This document shows positions 8,539 to 20,686 of a stretch of 64,000 nucleotides of DNA, in pieces. The position numbers were made by a program, and so were the translations under genes. Source of the stretch: Paracoccus zhejiangensis. GTDB lineage: Bacteria; Pseudomonadota; Alphaproteobacteria; Rhodobacterales; Rhodobacteraceae. The DNA is taken from the NCBI RefSeq assembly GCF_002847445.1, contig NZ_CP025430.1, positions 2,418,001 through 2,482,000 of the forward strand, in the 5' to 3' direction. How positions within the stretch are numbered: position 1 is the first letter of the stretch; the number at the start of each line of letters is the position of its first letter. The notes beneath the pieces are model-generated. The model was not told the origin of the DNA. It saw only the letters and a program-made list of their open reading frames with translations, and ran no database searches.

Positions 8539-9531
8539 ATGCGCGCCGACCAGATCCTGCGCCCCACGCCGGCGGGCCTCTATTGCCCGCAAGGGGATTT
8601 CTACATCGATCCGCTGCGGCCGGTGCCGCGCGCGCTGATCACGCATGGACATGGCGACCATGCGCGGGCCGGGCATGGGTCGGTGCTGGCGACGCGGCAG
8701 ACGCTGGACATCATGGCGATCCGCTATGGCGATGATTTCGCCGGGCAGCGGCAGGCGGCCGAGGGCGCGATCCGCATCGGCGATGTGACCGTCAGCTTTC
8801 ACCCGGCCGGCCATATCCTCGGCTCGGCCCAGATCGCCGTCATGCCCGACAAGGGGCCGAAGATCGTGGTTTCGGGCGATTACTGCCGCACCCCGAACCC
8901 AACCTGCGCCCCCTTCGAGCCGGTGGCCTGCGACATCTTCGTGACCGAGGCGACCTTTGGCCTGCCGGTCTTTCGCCATCCCGATCCGATGGACGAGATG
9001 GCCCGGCTGCGGGCCAGCATGGCGGAGTTTCCCGAGCGCCCGCATCTGATCGGCGCCTATGCACTTGGCAAGGCGCAGCGGGTCATCGCGCTGGCGCGGG
9101 CGGCGGGGATCGACGGGTCGATTGCCATCCACGGTGCGATGCAGCGTCTCTGTGATTATCATGTGGAACAGGGGATCGAACTTGGCCCGCTGGTCCCGGC
9201 GACGGCGGATCAGGTGGATGCGCAACTGGTCATCGCCCCGCCCTCGGCCTTCGCCAGCTCCTGGGTTCAGCGTTTCGCCGACCCGGTCATCGGCTTCGCC
9301 TCGGGCTGGATGGCGGTGCGCGCCCGTGCGCGGCAGCGGGGCGTCGAACTGCCGCTGGTCATCAGCGATCATGTCGACTGGCCGCAGGTGACGGCAACCA
9401 TCCGCGAGCTTGCCCCCGAAGAGGTCTGGATCACCCACGGCACCGAGGACGGGCTGATGCGCTGGTGCGAGCTCGAGGGCTTTGCCGCCCGCCCGCTGCG
9501 GCTGGTGGGCTATGAGGACGAGCCGGAATGA
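8539..9531 (+). CDS. Ligase-associated DNA exonuclease (metallo-beta-lactamase fold)
   Basis: A 330-residue MBL/beta-CASP-like nuclease. The metal motif H36-G-H38-G-D40-H41 is intact, with further metal ligands in HPAGHILGS and SGDYCRTPNP and the late ISDHVDW. It is the first gene of the conserved exonuclease-ligase-Lhr-phosphoesterase repair cassette studied in Pseudomonas putida (3' exonuclease acting on single-stranded DNA). Its last four bases overlap the ATG of the ligase gene (ATGA). Confidence 0.92.
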   Translation: MRADQILRPTPAGLYCPQGDFYIDPLRPVPRALITHGHGDHARAGHGSVLATRQTLDIMAIRYGDDFAGQRQAAEGAIRIGDVTVSFHPAGHILGSAQIAVMPDKGPKIVVSGDYCRTPNPTCAPFEPVACDIFVTEATFGLPVFRHPDPMDEMARLRASMAEFPERPHLIGAYALGKAQRVIALARAAGIDGSIAIHGAMQRLCDYHVEQGIELGPLVPATADQVDAQLVIAPPSAFASSWVQRFADPVIGFASGWMAVRARARQRGVELPLVISDHVDWPQVTATIRELAPEEVWITHGTEDGLMRWCELEGFAARPLRLVGYEDEPE

Positions 9532-11078
9532 GGGCTTTCGCGGCCCTGCTGGAACGGCTGGCCTTTACCCCGGCGCGGAATGCCAAGCTGCGGCTGCTGC
9601 GGCATTACCTCGAGGTCACGCCCGACCCGGATCGCGGCTATGCGCTGGCGGCGCTGACCGGCGATCTGAGCCTGCGCGCGGTGACGCCCAGCCTGTTGCG
9701 CGGTTTGGTGGCGGAACGGGTGGACGCCCAGCTTTTCGCCTTGAGTTACGATTTCGTCGGCGATCTGGCCGAGACGATCGCCCTGCTATGGGACAGCGAC
9801 CGCGACGAGGATGTGCCGCTGCACGCGGCCGTGGACCTGTTGCAGGGCACCGGGAAAGCCGCCCTGCCCGCCGCCATCGCCGCCATGCTCGACCAGCTCG
9901 GGCCGTCGCAGCGTCTGGCCTTCCTGAAACTTGCCACCGGCAATATGCGCGTCGGCCTGTCGGCGCGGATGGCGCGGATGGCGCTGGCGCAGATGGGCGG
10001 GCCGGAGGTGGCCGAGATCGAGGAGATCTGGCACGGGTTGACCCCGCCCTATCAGCCGCTTTTCGACTGGATCGGCGGCGGGGTGCGCCCGGAACAGGCG
10101 GCGTTGGCGCCGTTCCGCCCGGTGATGCTGTCGACACCCATTGATCTGGATCAGCTTCGCGCGCTCGATCCCGGCGACTATCTGGCCGAATGGAAATGGG
10201 ACGGCATCCGGGTGCAGGCGATCAATGACGGCGGCGTGCGGCGGCTGTTCTCGCGCACCGGCGAAGAGATCTCGGCCAGCTTTCCCGATGTGATCGCGGC
10301 GCTGAATTTCGATGGCGCGGCGGATGGCGAGCTCTTGGTGCGGCGCGGGGCCGAGGTCGCGCCCTTCGGCGACCTGCAGAAGCGCCTTGGCCGCAAGGCG
10401 GTCAGCAAGGCGATGCTGGCCAGCCACCCGGCGGGGTTGCGCCTCTATGACCTGATGATCTGGCAGGGACGCGACCTGCGCGACCTGCCGCTATCCGGGC
10501 GCAGGGCGGTGCTGGAAGGCGCGGATTTCGGCAGCGACTGCATCGACATCTCGCCCCGGCTGGACTTTGCCACATGGGACGATCTGGCGGCGCTGCGGGC
10601 CGCGCCGCCAGATGCGGTGATCGAGGGGGTGATGATCAAGCGCCGCGATTCTGCCTATGTCGGCGGGCGTCCGCGCGGGCCGTGGTTCAAGTGGAAGCGC
10701 GATCCGATGGTGGTCGATGCGGTGCTGCTTTACGCGCAACGCGGGCATGGCAAACGCTCGGGCTTTTACAGCGATTTCACCTTTGGCCTGTGGTCGGGCG
10801 ATCAGTTGCTGCCGGTCGGCAAGGCCTATTTCGGCTTTACCGACGAGGAGCTGCGCGAACTTGACCGCTTCGTGCGCAATCACACCATCGACCGCTTCGG
10901 CCCGGTGCGAGCGCTTGAACCGAAACTGGTGCTGGAGGTAGCCTTCGAGGGCGTGAACGCCTCGACCCGCCACAAATCCGGCGTCGCCATGCGCTTTCCC
11001 CGGATCAGCCGCATCCGGTTGGACAAGCCGGCCGCCGAGGCCGACCGGCTGGAGACCCTGAAGGCGATGATCGGATGA
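9528..11078 (+). CDS. ATP-dependent DNA ligase (Lhr-cassette type)
   Basis: A 516-residue ligase. Residues about 1-190 are the helical N-terminal DNA-binding domain; the nucleotidyl transferase domain carries motif I with K223 in EWKWDGIR, then FSRTGEEISASFPD (motif Ia), DGELLV (motif III), EGVMIK (motif IV) and WFKWKRD (motif V). The OB domain follows with VLEVAFEG. It seals DNA nicks with ATP. It is translationally coupled to the exonuclease upstream. In related genomes lhr follows directly; here an opposite-strand lipoprotein gene lies between. Confidence 0.93.
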   Translation: MRAFAALLERLAFTPARNAKLRLLRHYLEVTPDPDRGYALAALTGDLSLRAVTPSLLRGLVAERVDAQLFALSYDFVGDLAETIALLWDSDRDEDVPLHAAVDLLQGTGKAALPAAIAAMLDQLGPSQRLAFLKLATGNMRVGLSARMARMALAQMGGPEVAEIEEIWHGLTPPYQPLFDWIGGGVRPEQAALAPFRPVMLSTPIDLDQLRALDPGDYLAEWKWDGIRVQAINDGGVRRLFSRTGEEISASFPDVIAALNFDGAADGELLVRRGAEVAPFGDLQKRLGRKAVSKAMLASHPAGLRLYDLMIWQGRDLRDLPLSGRRAVLEGADFGSDCIDISPRLDFATWDDLAALRAAPPDAVIEGVMIKRRDSAYVGGRPRGPWFKWKRDPMVVDAVLLYAQRGHGKRSGFYSDFTFGLWSGDQLLPVGKAYFGFTDEELRELDRFVRNHTIDRFGPVRALEPKLVLEVAFEGVNASTRHKSGVAMRFPRISRIRLDKPAAEADRLETLKAMIG

Positions 11079-11095
11079 GCCGGCGCCTTTTCCCG

Positions 11096-11779
11096 TCAGG
11101 GCCGGATGATCGCGGCGATGCGCGCGGCAATCGCCGCGCTGCCCTTGGCCGAGGGGTGGATGCGGTCGAGCGCGTGGTAGGAGGTGTCGCCGGGCGTCGG
11201 CACCAGGTCCAACAGCCTGAGGAAGACCATGCCCGGATCGCGGGCATCCAGCCGCGCAAGGCGGCGATCAAGCTCGTCCCCGATCGGGCCGCAATGCTCG
11301 ATCGGCGAGGTAAAGCCGGGGCTGCGCAGGTAGCCGGTATGGATGACCTGCGCGCCATCTGCCCTGATCTGCGCCACCAGCATGGGGATTGCACCCTGCG
11401 TCGCATCGGCCGAGATCAGCGCGTCAAGCTGCGGCCCGCAACCCCTGCAACCACAGCCGAACAGCAGGTTGTTGCCGCCGCCATCCATCACCACCCAGTC
11501 CCAGTTTCCGCGCCGGTATTGCCGCGCGATGGTGGCGTGACTGCCCTGCGCCGCGGGCTTGCCACCGAGATCATGGACCGCACCCGAGACCGAATTGTCC
11601 TTGACCGGCTCGCCCAGCTCTGCCGCCAGCGCCTCGGCGACCGAGGCGCCGCGCAGGCGGTTCCAGGCCATCAGCGAATCGCCGATCACGAGGATGCGCG
11701 CCGGGCCCGTGCCGGCGCCGGGCGGGGCGGACATGCAGGCGGTCAGGGCCAGCAGGCACAGCAGCAGACGCCACGTCAT
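11096..11779 (-). CDS. SGNH/GDSL-type esterase, predicted lipoprotein
   Basis: A 227-residue protein from the chosen start (MTWRLLLCLLALTAC), which gives a lipoprotein signal with lipobox LTAC and lipid cysteine C15; upstream in-frame codons add a non-signal extension. SGNH blocks are present: block I VIGDSLMAW, a GGGNN block, and block V DRIHPSAKG with the Asp/His pair. A CGCRGCG stretch adds unusual cysteines. It is predicted to be a membrane-anchored periplasmic hydrolase of ester or acyl groups. It lies on the opposite strand inside the ligase-lhr cassette, with 17 bases to the ligase stop, so it looks like an insertion into the operon. Confidence 0.8.
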   Translation of the reverse strand: MTWRLLLCLLALTACMSAPPGAGTGPARILVIGDSLMAWNRLRGASVAEALAAELGEPVKDNSVSGAVHDLGGKPAAQGSHATIARQYRRGNWDWVVMDGGGNNLLFGCGCRGCGPQLDALISADATQGAIPMLVAQIRADGAQVIHTGYLRSPGFTSPIEHCGPIGDELDRRLARLDARDPGMVFLRLLDLVPTPGDTSYHALDRIHPSAKGSAAIAARIAAIIRP

Positions 11780-11880
11780 CGCCGCAGAAAACTCCGTCAA
11801 ATCAGACCTGTGGTCGTTCACCACCAGATTAGCATGGAGGCGAGAACCGCGACAGGGGCGCATGCAGGGGGTAGGTCAAG

Positions 11881-14259
11881 ATGACGCTGCCGCCGCGCTT
11901 TCAGGACTGGTTCGCCCGGCAGGGCTGGCAGCCGCATCCGCATCAGCTGGCGCTGCTCGAGGCGCAAGGTGACACGCTGCTGATCGCGCCGACCGGGGGC
12001 GGCAAGACGCTGGCGGGGTTCCTGCCCAGCCTTGTCGATCTGGCCGGTGGGGCGCATCGGGGGATGCACACGCTTTACGTCTCGCCGCTGAAGGCGCTGA
12101 CGGCGGATATCGCGCGCAACCTCGCCCGGCCTGTCGCCGACCTGGGGCTGGCGATCCGCATCGAGGATCGCACCGGCGACACCCGCCCGGCGCAACGGGC
12201 GCGGCAGCGGGTCGATCCGCCCGATATCCTGCTGACCACGCCGGAATCGCTGGCGCTGATGCTGTCCTATCCCGAGGCACCGGCAATCTTTGGCGGGCTT
12301 CGCCGTGTCGTGCTGGACGAACTCCACGCACTGACCGAGAACAAGCGCGGCGATCAGCTGATGCTGGGCCTGGCGCGGCTGCGCAGCCTTGCGCCCGGCC
12401 TGCAGGTCACCGGCCTTTCGGCAACGGTCGAGGACCCGCAGGCGCTGGCCGGGTTCATGGGCGGCGCGCGGGTGCTCGAGGCCGATCCTGGCCCCGCTCC
12501 CGACATTGCCATGCTTCCCACCGCCAGCCCCGCGCCATGGGCAGGGGGTGGCGGGCATCACGCCATTCCCGAGGTGCTGGAGCAGGTGCGGCAGGCCAAC
12601 ACCACCATCATCTTCATCAATACCCGCGCACAGGCCGAGCTGTTCTTCCAGGCACTCTGGGCCGCCAATGACGAAAACCTGCCCATCGGGTTGCATCACG
12701 GCAGCTTGGCGCGCGAGGCAAGGCAGCGGGTCGAGGCGGCGATGGCGGCGGGGCAGTTGAGGGCGGTGGTGGCGACGGGCAGCCTGGATCTGGGCATCGA
12801 CTGGGGCGCGGTCGACCTGGTGATCCAGGTCGGCGCGCCGAAGAACGTGAAGCGGCTGGTGCAGCGGATCGGGCGGGCGAACCACCGCTACAACGCCCCC
12901 TCGCGCGCCCGGATCGTGCCGGCGAACCGCTTCGAGGTGATCGAATGCGTCGCGGCGCTGGAGGCGGTCGCCGAACGCGATCTCGACGGCGACCCGCGCG
13001 GGCCGGGGCCGTTGGACGTGCTCTGCCAGCACATCCTGCTGACCGCCTGCGCCGGGCCGTTCGAGGCCGATGTGCTTTACGCCGAGGTGATCACCGCCGG
13101 CCCCTATCGCGCCCTGAGCCGCGCCGATTTCGATGCCTGCCTCGATTTCGCCGCGACCGGGGGCTATGCGCTTCGGGCCTATGACCGCTGGCAGCGGCTG
13201 ATGCTGCGCGACGGGCTGTGGCGGTTGCGCGATCCGCGCGCGGCGCGCGATCTGCGCATGAACATCGGCACCATCGTCGAGGCCGAGATGCTGAAGGTGC
13301 GCTTTCGCGGGCGCGGCGGCGCGCCACTGGGCGAGGTCGAGGAGGCCTTTGCCGCCAGTCTCGAACCCGGCGACACCTTCCTGATCGGCGGCCAGACCGT
13401 GCGCTATGAGGGCCTGCGCGAGATGGTGGTCGAGGTGACGAAGCAGCCGACTCGCAAGCCAAAGATTGCCGTCTTTTCGGGGGTGAAGCTGGCGACCTCG
13501 ACGCAGTTGTCGCATCGGGTTCAGGCACTGATCGGCGATCCATCGCGCCACCACGCCCTGCCCGGCAACACCCGCGACTGGCTGGCGCTGCAGGCCGAGG
13601 TCAGCGCCCTGCCCCGTCCCGGCGTGCTGCAAAGCGAGAGCTTTCGCCATGACGGCATGTGGCATTTTGCGCTTTACGGCTTTGCCGGGCGCAACGCGCT
13701 GCAGACGCTTGGCCTCTTGATGACCCGGATGATGGAAGAGGCCGGGCTGGGGCCGCTGGGGTTCCTGTCCACCGATTACGCGCTGCTGATCTGGTCCTTG
13801 GACCCTGTGACCGATCCCGCGCCGCTGCTGGACCGCGCGGGGCTGCGGGCGGGTCTGGGTGATTGGCTCGGCAGCAATGCGGTAATGAAGCGGACCTTTC
13901 GGACCGTCGCCACCATTGCCGGGCTGATCCAGCGCAACCTGCCGGGACTGCGCAAGACCGGGCGGCAGGCGACCTTTTCCAGCGATATCCTCTACGACAC
14001 GTTGAGGAAATACGACCCGGATCACCTGATGCTGCGCATCACCACCGACGAGGCGCGGCGGGGCCTTGTGGATTTCGACCGGATCGAGGAGATGCTGGAC
14101 CGCTCGCCCCGGCTGGATCACCGGATGCTGGATCGGGTCTCGCCACTGGCTGCACCCTTGCTGCTGGAGGTGGGCCGCGTGCCGATCGCCGGTCAGGGGC
14201 GCGAGCGGCTGGCCGAGGCCGAGGCTGCGGCGCTGATGGCAGAGGCGGGACTGGCGTGA
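11881..14259 (+). CDS. Ligase-associated Lhr-type DEXH-box DNA helicase
   Basis: A 792-residue Lhr-Core helicase. Walker A APTGGGKT (K42), DEXH box VLDELHAL, motif III GLSATVE, and C-terminal helicase motifs (GLHHGSLAREAR, VATGSLDLGIDWGAVD, QRIGRANHR) are visible, followed by the winged-helix and Lhr-specific C-terminal region. In P. putida the equivalent is a 3'-5' DNA/RNA:DNA helicase. The gene overlaps the PdeM start by 4 bases (GTGA). Transcription from the ligase would have to cross the opposing lipoprotein gene, so an additional promoter near 11780-11880 is likely. Confidence 0.93.
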   Translation: MTLPPRFQDWFARQGWQPHPHQLALLEAQGDTLLIAPTGGGKTLAGFLPSLVDLAGGAHRGMHTLYVSPLKALTADIARNLARPVADLGLAIRIEDRTGDTRPAQRARQRVDPPDILLTTPESLALMLSYPEAPAIFGGLRRVVLDELHALTENKRGDQLMLGLARLRSLAPGLQVTGLSATVEDPQALAGFMGGARVLEADPGPAPDIAMLPTASPAPWAGGGGHHAIPEVLEQVRQANTTIIFINTRAQAELFFQALWAANDENLPIGLHHGSLAREARQRVEAAMAAGQLRAVVATGSLDLGIDWGAVDLVIQVGAPKNVKRLVQRIGRANHRYNAPSRARIVPANRFEVIECVAALEAVAERDLDGDPRGPGPLDVLCQHILLTACAGPFEADVLYAEVITAGPYRALSRADFDACLDFAATGGYALRAYDRWQRLMLRDGLWRLRDPRAARDLRMNIGTIVEAEMLKVRFRGRGGAPLGEVEEAFAASLEPGDTFLIGGQTVRYEGLREMVVEVTKQPTRKPKIAVFSGVKLATSTQLSHRVQALIGDPSRHHALPGNTRDWLALQAEVSALPRPGVLQSESFRHDGMWHFALYGFAGRNALQTLGLLMTRMMEEAGLGPLGFLSTDYALLIWSLDPVTDPAPLLDRAGLRAGLGDWLGSNAVMKRTFRTVATIAGLIQRNLPGLRKTGRQATFSSDILYDTLRKYDPDHLMLRITTDEARRGLVDFDRIEEMLDRSPRLDHRMLDRVSPLAAPLLLEVGRVPIAGQGRERLAEAEAAALMAEAGLA

Positions 14260-14912
14260 CGGGATATGGATTCAACTTTGCCGGGCAGCGGCTGGAGGCC
14301 CGGGCCTCGGGCGCGCTGTGGTGGCCGGACCGCCGCTGGCTGGTCGTGGCTGACCTGCATCTCGGGAAATCCGAACGCATGGCCCGGCGGGGCGGTGCCT
14401 TGCTGCCCCCCTACGAGGTCGCGGCGACGCTGGACCGGCTCGAGGCCGAAATCGCTGCGCTGGAACCGGCGGCGGTCATCAGCCTAGGCGACGGGTTCGA
14501 TGATGATGCGGCGGGGCGGGAGTTGCCCGATGGGCTGTGCGACCGGCTGCACCGGCTGGCCGAGGGACGCGACTGGGTCTGGATCACCGGCAACCACGAT
14601 CCCGGAGCGGTGCCGAAGCGAATGCCGGGCCGGACCCTGCCCGAGCTGGACGCCGGTATCACCCTGCGCCACGAGGCGGGCGCGGGGCCGGACATGTCCG
14701 GGCATTTCCACCCCTGCATCAGGCTGGCCGGGCAAAGGCGGCGCTGTTTCCTGATCGGGCAGGACCACCTGATCCTGCCGGCCTTCGGTGCCTATACTGG
14801 CGGGCTGATCGCCGATCATCCGGCACTGGCGGCGCTGGTGCCCGAGGGGCTGGCCGTGGCCTGCGGTGCGCGGGCGCTGGCAATGCCGATCGGGCAACGC
14901 CATCGGGCGTAG
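14256..14912 (+). CDS. pdeM: Ligase-associated DNA damage response endonuclease PdeM (metallophosphoesterase)
   Basis: A 218-residue calcineurin-like phosphoesterase starting at a GTG that overlaps the lhr stop. Metal-binding blocks are D33-L-H35 (VADLHLGKSE), SLGDGFDD, ITGNHDPG and SGHFHP. The characterised homologue is a manganese-dependent DNA endonuclease in the same four-gene cassette. A 9-bp stem-loop 15 bases after the stop probably ends the operon. Confidence 0.92.
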   Translation: MTGYGFNFAGQRLEARASGALWWPDRRWLVVADLHLGKSERMARRGGALLPPYEVAATLDRLEAEIAALEPAAVISLGDGFDDDAAGRELPDGLCDRLHRLAEGRDWVWITGNHDPGAVPKRMPGRTLPELDAGITLRHEAGAGPDMSGHFHPCIRLAGQRRRCFLIGQDHLILPAFGAYTGGLIADHPALAALVPEGLAVACGARALAMPIGQRHRA

Positions 14913-14927
14913 GAACCGCACATGAGA

Positions 14928-14958
14928 AAGGCCGGCGCGCCTGATGGCGGCCGGCCTT
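14928..14958. terminator. Stem-loop terminator between pdeM and the outer membrane protein gene
   Basis: Arms AAGGCCGGC (14928-14936) and GCCGGCCTT (14950-14958) pair perfectly over 9 bases around a 13-base loop. The arms begin AA and end TT, so the hairpin can serve both converging genes, whose stops lie 15 and 24 bases away. Confidence 0.7.
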
Positions 14959-14981
14959 CACCGATGACGTGTCGTGATCGA

Positions 14982-15707
14982 TCAGAAGCTGAAGTTCACG
15001 CCCAGCTTGACGTGATGATGCTCGGGCGTGGCTTCGGTCATGAAGCCATTGGCATCGGTCAGCGTGGTCTTGCCGAAACCGCGGAATTCCCATTCGCCGA
15101 AGATCGACATCCGCTCGGACAGACGGCGCTCGGCACCGAGGCCGAGGATCCAGGCATTGTCCTTGTAGCTGCCGTCGTAATCCATGCCGAGGCCTTCGAC
15201 GGCATAGTTGAAATCGCCACGGCCGATACCGGCGATGCCGTAGAACAGCGTGTCGCCGGCAGCGTTCAGCACGCCAGTCTTCATCCGCAGGGCGACGAAA
15301 TTGTCCATCTCGGCCATCGCGTTGGCGGTGCCGGTATCGAAGGAGGCGTCGGCATTGCTGGCCTCATAGGCCAGTTCGGGACCGAAGACGACCTGGCGAC
15401 CGCCGACATCCCGCTGCCAGCGGTAACCCAGATGCAGGCCGTAGGTCATGCCCTTGAGATCGACCGAGCCGGGGCTGCCCAGCAGGGTATCGGTGGCGTC
15501 GCTGACCCCAACCACGTCATCGGCGCCGAAGGCATAGCCCAGACCCAGCCCGGCATAGGCACCGGCCCAGGGTGCGGGCGCAGCGGTCACCGGGGCGATG
15601 ACCGGCGCGGGCTCGACCGGGGCGGTATAACCGCCGGCATGGGCAACGGGTGCCAGCAGCGCGAGAGCGGCGGCGGCGGCAAAGGGGGTTTTGGAAATCG
15701 TGAACAT
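14982..15707 (-). CDS. Outer membrane beta-barrel protein (Omp25/Omp31-like)
   Basis: A 241-residue protein with a clear Sec signal (about 1-24, ending PVAHA), a Pro/Ala-rich linker (VEPAPVIAPVTAAPAPW) and then alternating beta strands starting WAGAYAGLGLGYAFG and ending in a C-terminal phenylalanine (LGVNFSF), the usual outer membrane assembly signal. Strong ribosome site AAGGAG. It is similar in layout to alphaproteobacterial OmpA-like barrels of the Omp25/31 type. It stands alone, with a terminator downstream. The specific function is unknown; a structural or porin-like role is likely. Confidence 0.83.
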   Translation of the reverse strand: MFTISKTPFAAAAALALLAPVAHAGGYTAPVEPAPVIAPVTAAPAPWAGAYAGLGLGYAFGADDVVGVSDATDTLLGSPGSVDLKGMTYGLHLGYRWQRDVGGRQVVFGPELAYEASNADASFDTGTANAMAEMDNFVALRMKTGVLNAAGDTLFYGIAGIGRGDFNYAVEGLGMDYDGSYKDNAWILGLGAERRLSERMSIFGEWEFRGFGKTTLTDANGFMTEATPEHHHVKLGVNFSF

Positions 15708-15892
15708 GAAACTGCTCCTTCAGGTCTGGCCGGCGCATGCGAAATAGGCGGCGCCCTGCGGCGGGAAAGCTGCCGTTAGGATGCACCTTTGCGCCGGCTC
15801 GCGGCCAGCACCTTTTGCGATCCGCCGGATTTTACGGCAGATCGCGGCATATTCGACACAGGAAATGCGCGGATTTTCGCGCCCCGGTAGAT

Positions 15893-18460
<2,568 letters not shown>

Positions 18461-18496
18461 CTAAAAGGGCCGGACAGGGGACGGGAACGGGTGCCA

Positions 18497-20044
18497 ATGA
18501 TGCGCTGGATTCGGATTTTACTGGTCATCCTTCTGGCCCTGCTGCTGGTCTGGGTCGCGGGACGGATGATCTTTGCCGTGCCCTCGACTGAAGGGCGCGC
18601 GGTCGAAAGGGCCATTCCCTTTGACCCGACCACCACGCTTGGTCCGCAGGCGGTCGAGGCGATGTCGGCCCATGCCGGGAAAAGCGGCGTGGTGCCGCTG
18701 CCCGACGGCCAAGGCGCGCTGATGAGCCGGATGAAGCTGGCCGAGGGGGCGGAACGCTCGATCGATGCGATGTATTACATCTGGCACGACGACACCTCGG
18801 GACTGCTGCTGCTGGACGCGCTGCGCGATGCCGCCGAACGGGGCGTGCGGGTGCGGCTGCTTCTGGACGACAACGGCATTGCCGGGATGGATCAGATGCT
18901 GGCGGCACTGGATGCCCTGCCGAATTTCTCGGTGCGGCTGTTCAACCCCTCGACGGTGCGCAATCCGAAGGGTCTGGGCTATGTGCTCTATCCGCTCAGG
19001 ATGAACCGGCGGATGCACAACAAGGCGTTTCTCGTGGATGGCGCGGTGGCGATCGTCGGCGGCAGGAATATCGGCGACGAGTATTTCGCCATCGGCGATG
19101 TGCCGGCCTACCTGGACCTGGATGTGCTGGGCGTGGGCGACGTGGTCACCGACACCGCCGCGATCTTCGACCAGTACTGGAACAGCCAACCTGTTCTGGC
19201 GCTGGAGCAGGTGATCGCGGGTCCGGGCGACATGGCGGCCTTTGACAAGGCTGTGGCCGAGGCCGAGGCGACGCCCGAGGCGCAGACGGTGATCAAGGCC
19301 GAGGCCAGCGCCGGCGAGCGGATGGTCCGCCGCAACGCGCCGCCGATGGAATGGACCGAAGTGCAGGTGGTCGCAGATGACCCGATCAAGGGGATGGGCA
19401 CGCATTCGCGCGAGGATCTGATGATGTCGCGGCTCGGCGCGATCCTTGGCAGCGTGACCGCGCGGCTTGACCTGATCTCGGCCTATTTCGTGCCGGGCAA
19501 GGCGGGCAGCGGCTTCTTTGCGAAACTGGCGGAATCGGGCGTGGATGTCCGCATCATGACCAATTCCTGGCAGGCGACCGATGTGCCGATGGTCCATGCG
19601 GGCTATGTGAAATACCGGCGCGAACTGCTGGAATCGGGCGTTACCCTTTATGAATTGAAGCCGATCGAGGGCATCGCGCAGGGTCGAGCCGAGTTGCGCC
19701 CCAGCGGCTTCTCGGGCTCGAGCCTGCACGCCAAGACATTTTCGGCCGATGATGCGCGGGTCTTCATCGGCTCGTTCAATTTCGATCCCCGCTCGGCCGC
19801 GCTGAATTGCGAGATGGGCTTTCTGATCGACAGCCCCGCCATCGCGAAGGCCGGCAGCACCGCCCTGACCGACGGGCTGTCCAAGCGCAGCTTCCAGCCG
19901 GAGCTGGACGGGAACAAGATGGTCTGGCGCGATCCGCAGCCCGATGGCAGCGTGATCACCCTTGAGCACGAACCCGATCTGGATTTCCTAGATCGGGTGG
20001 CGGTCTATGTGCTGAACGTGCTGCCGATCGAGTGGCTGCTGTAG
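18497..20044 (+). CDS. Phospholipase D family protein (cardiolipin synthase-like)
   Basis: A 515-residue protein with an N-terminal membrane helix (about 5-28) and two HKD motifs: H174-x-K176...D181 (HNKAFLVDG) and H411-x-K413...D418 (HAKTFSADD), each followed by the conserved GG/GS-RN/FN-x-D block. The layout is closest to the YmdC/ClsC-like branch, which makes cardiolipin from phosphatidylglycerol and a second phospholipid, but phosphodiesterase activity on other substrates is possible. It starts at a double ATG 165 bases from the divergent gyrB, and ends 6 bases from the convergent LysE gene. Confidence 0.87.
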   Translation: MMRWIRILLVILLALLLVWVAGRMIFAVPSTEGRAVERAIPFDPTTTLGPQAVEAMSAHAGKSGVVPLPDGQGALMSRMKLAEGAERSIDAMYYIWHDDTSGLLLLDALRDAAERGVRVRLLLDDNGIAGMDQMLAALDALPNFSVRLFNPSTVRNPKGLGYVLYPLRMNRRMHNKAFLVDGAVAIVGGRNIGDEYFAIGDVPAYLDLDVLGVGDVVTDTAAIFDQYWNSQPVLALEQVIAGPGDMAAFDKAVAEAEATPEAQTVIKAEASAGERMVRRNAPPMEWTEVQVVADDPIKGMGTHSREDLMMSRLGAILGSVTARLDLISAYFVPGKAGSGFFAKLAESGVDVRIMTNSWQATDVPMVHAGYVKYRRELLESGVTLYELKPIEGIAQGRAELRPSGFSGSSLHAKTFSADDARVFIGSFNFDPRSAALNCEMGFLIDSPAIAKAGSTALTDGLSKRSFQPELDGNKMVWRDPQPDGSVITLEHEPDLDFLDRVAVYVLNVLPIEWLL

Positions 20045-20050
20045 CGCGCC

Positions 20051-20686
20051 TCAGCCGGCGAGCAACTGGCTCAGCCCGATGACGCTGCCGACGGCGATCA
20101 ACAGACCGCCCGAAACCATGTTCATCATCCGCATCCCCGAGGGTGTCGCCAGCCTCTGCCGCGCTGCCGCCACGGCGGCCCCCATGCCCATGTTCAGGAC
20201 AAACGGAATTGCCGCCGACATGGCGACGATCAGCACAACGTCACCCGCCGTGATCTGCGCCAGGCCGAAGAAACCCGGCAGCACGCCGATATAGAACAGC
20301 GCCGCCTTGGGATTTCCCGCAATGGCCAGCAGGCCCGCTGTAAATCCCGCCCAACGCCCGCGCTTGGTCAGCCTGCTGTCGCTGCCCACGGGCTGGCTGG
20401 CGCTGCGGATCAGCAGGATGCCCATGCCGATGAAGACGGCGGCGGCGACCCAGCGCAGCGCCTCGAGCAGAAAGGCGCTTTGCGCCACGATCACCGACAG
20501 ACCGAAGATCGCCACAAGCGGCCAGATCATGTCCCCAATCGCCACGCCGATCGCCAGCGGCCAGACCCCGGCAAAGCCCGAGGACAGCGCCCGCGCCATG
20601 ATCGCCACCCAGACCGGGCCGGGGGTCAGCCAGATCGCCACCATGGCCCCGGCATAGAGCCAGATCGATTCGGCAGAGAGAGTCAT
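20051..20686 (-). CDS. LysE-family translocator
   Basis: A 211-residue inner membrane protein with about six hydrophobic segments and the family signature TPGPVWVAIMARALSSGFAG near residue 20, plus GNPKAALFYIGVLPGFF in the middle. LysE/RhtB proteins export amino acids or related small molecules. Its ATG overlaps the recF stop by four bases, so it is the last gene of the dnaN-recF run. Substrate unknown. Confidence 0.9.
   Translation of the reverse strand: MTLSAESIWLYAGAMVAIWLTPGPVWVAIMARALSSGFAGVWPLAIGVAIGDMIWPLVAIFGLSVIVAQSAFLLEALRWVAAAVFIGMGILLIRSASQPVGSDSRLTKRGRWAGFTAGLLAIAGNPKAALFYIGVLPGFFGLAQITAGDVVLIVAMSAAIPFVLNMGMGAAVAAARQRLATPSGMRMMNMVSGGLLIAVGSVIGLSQLLAG

Noticed and set aside
15867..15882. 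Short hairpin (GCGCG/CGCGC) after gyrB as a terminator
   Set aside because: Only five pairs and no T-run; too weak to claim.
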